A DNA stretch of 6,579 bases, taken from NCBI GenBank assembly GCA_002691725.1, contig NZIT01000051.1, positions 2,734-9,312 of the forward strand, given 5' to 3'. The notes beneath the pieces are model-generated. The model saw only the letters and a program-made list of their open reading frames with translations, had not been told where the DNA came from and made no database searches. This stretch comes from SAR116 cluster bacterium. Lineage in GTDB: Bacteria > Pseudomonadota > Alphaproteobacteria > Puniceispirillales > UBA1172. The position numbers were made by a program, and so were the translations under genes. Of the stretch, positions 6,443 through 6,579 are shown piece by piece. Numbering within the stretch: position 1 is the first letter of the stretch; each line of letters begins with the position of its first letter.

Positions 6443-6579
6443 ATGGGAATCATCGCACGCATCCCCACTCTTTATCGCGCTATATTAGTCATTCTCTTTG
6501 GAATTTTTGCTTTCGATCTGATGGGGGTATTTGTCAGAATTCTTGGCGAGCAGTTTCCTATCTTACAAATTAGTGCGCT
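6443..6579 (+). CDS. Start of a membrane permease, probably DMT/EamA family (3'-truncated by window edge)
   Basis: An ATG 4 bp after the flavoenzyme stop opens a frame that stays open to the window end (45 codons plus 2 nt). It begins MGIIARIPTLYRAILVILFG, then IFAFDLMGVFVRILGEQFPI, then LQISA. A short basic N-terminus followed by a hydrophobic helix (about residues 13-33), and the pattern FAFDLMGVFVRILGEQFPILQ, match the first helix of EamA/DMT transporters, which often read like (A/D)x(x)xxVKxLGxxxPxxQ. An in-frame GTG at 6425 is an alternative start that would overlap the flavoenzyme gene. No clear Shine-Dalgarno is visible, so it may be translated by coupling. In this context it may move a methylated amine, an amino acid or a demethylation product, but the cargo cannot be told from 45 residues. 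Confidence 0.68.
   Translation, partial: MGIIARIPTLYRAILVILFGIFAFDLMGVFVRILGEQFPILQISA

Overview
The window looks like a piece of a marine-type alphaproteobacterial chromosome. The protein relatives point to that class: a dimethylglycine/sarcosine dehydrogenase of the type common in Roseobacter, SAR11 and SAR116, a non-pyrrolysine MttB homologue, and a DgcA/StcD-like flavoenzyme. G+C looks close to half, with dense packing on one strand. A SAR116-like (Puniceispirillum) origin is a plausible guess from composition and gene content, but it cannot be proven from this sequence alone.

Layout, all on the + strand. (1) Positions 1-1926: the C-terminal three quarters of a FAD-dependent dimethylglycine/sarcosine dehydrogenase fused to a GcvT-like folate domain; its N-terminus lies off the left edge. 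(2) 1923-3482: a complete MttB/MtgB-family methyltransferase whose start overlaps the previous stop (ATGA), so the two are translationally coupled. (3) 3525-4211: a TetR-family regulator, 42 bp downstream. (4) 4212-4371: a 160-bp gap holding a four-copy 12-bp tandem repeat inside a possible 35-codon ORF, then a 6-3-6 inverted repeat in AT-rich DNA that is a candidate operator/promoter. (5) 4372-6438: a 688-aa OYE-type flavoprotein (NADH:flavin oxidoreductase barrel, atypical Fe-S motif, FAD/NAD(P) domain), closest in character to N-methyl amino acid demethylases such as DgcA/StcD. (6) 6443-6579: the first 45 codons of a membrane protein that looks like a DMT/EamA permease and runs off the right edge; it is too short to appear as a complete ORF.

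Inferred function: catabolism of N-methylated amines or betaines (glycine betaine, proline betaine or similar). An MttB-type enzyme would remove a methyl from a quaternary amine, the OYE-type enzyme would oxidatively demethylate a tertiary or secondary N-methyl compound, and the dehydrogenase-GcvT fusion would demethylate dimethylglycine/sarcosine-like products and pass the C1 unit to tetrahydrofolate. The TetR protein is the obvious candidate local regulator and the EamA-like protein a possible transporter. The substrate is not identified by the sequence. No corrinoid protein or corrinoid:THF methyltransferase is visible for the MttB homologue.

No RNA genes, IS elements, CRISPR arrays or convincing intrinsic terminators were seen. 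The most unusual local features are two independent 12-bp-period tandem repeats (4227-4274 and 6301-6336), the atypical Fe-S motif, and the inverted repeat before the flavoenzyme.
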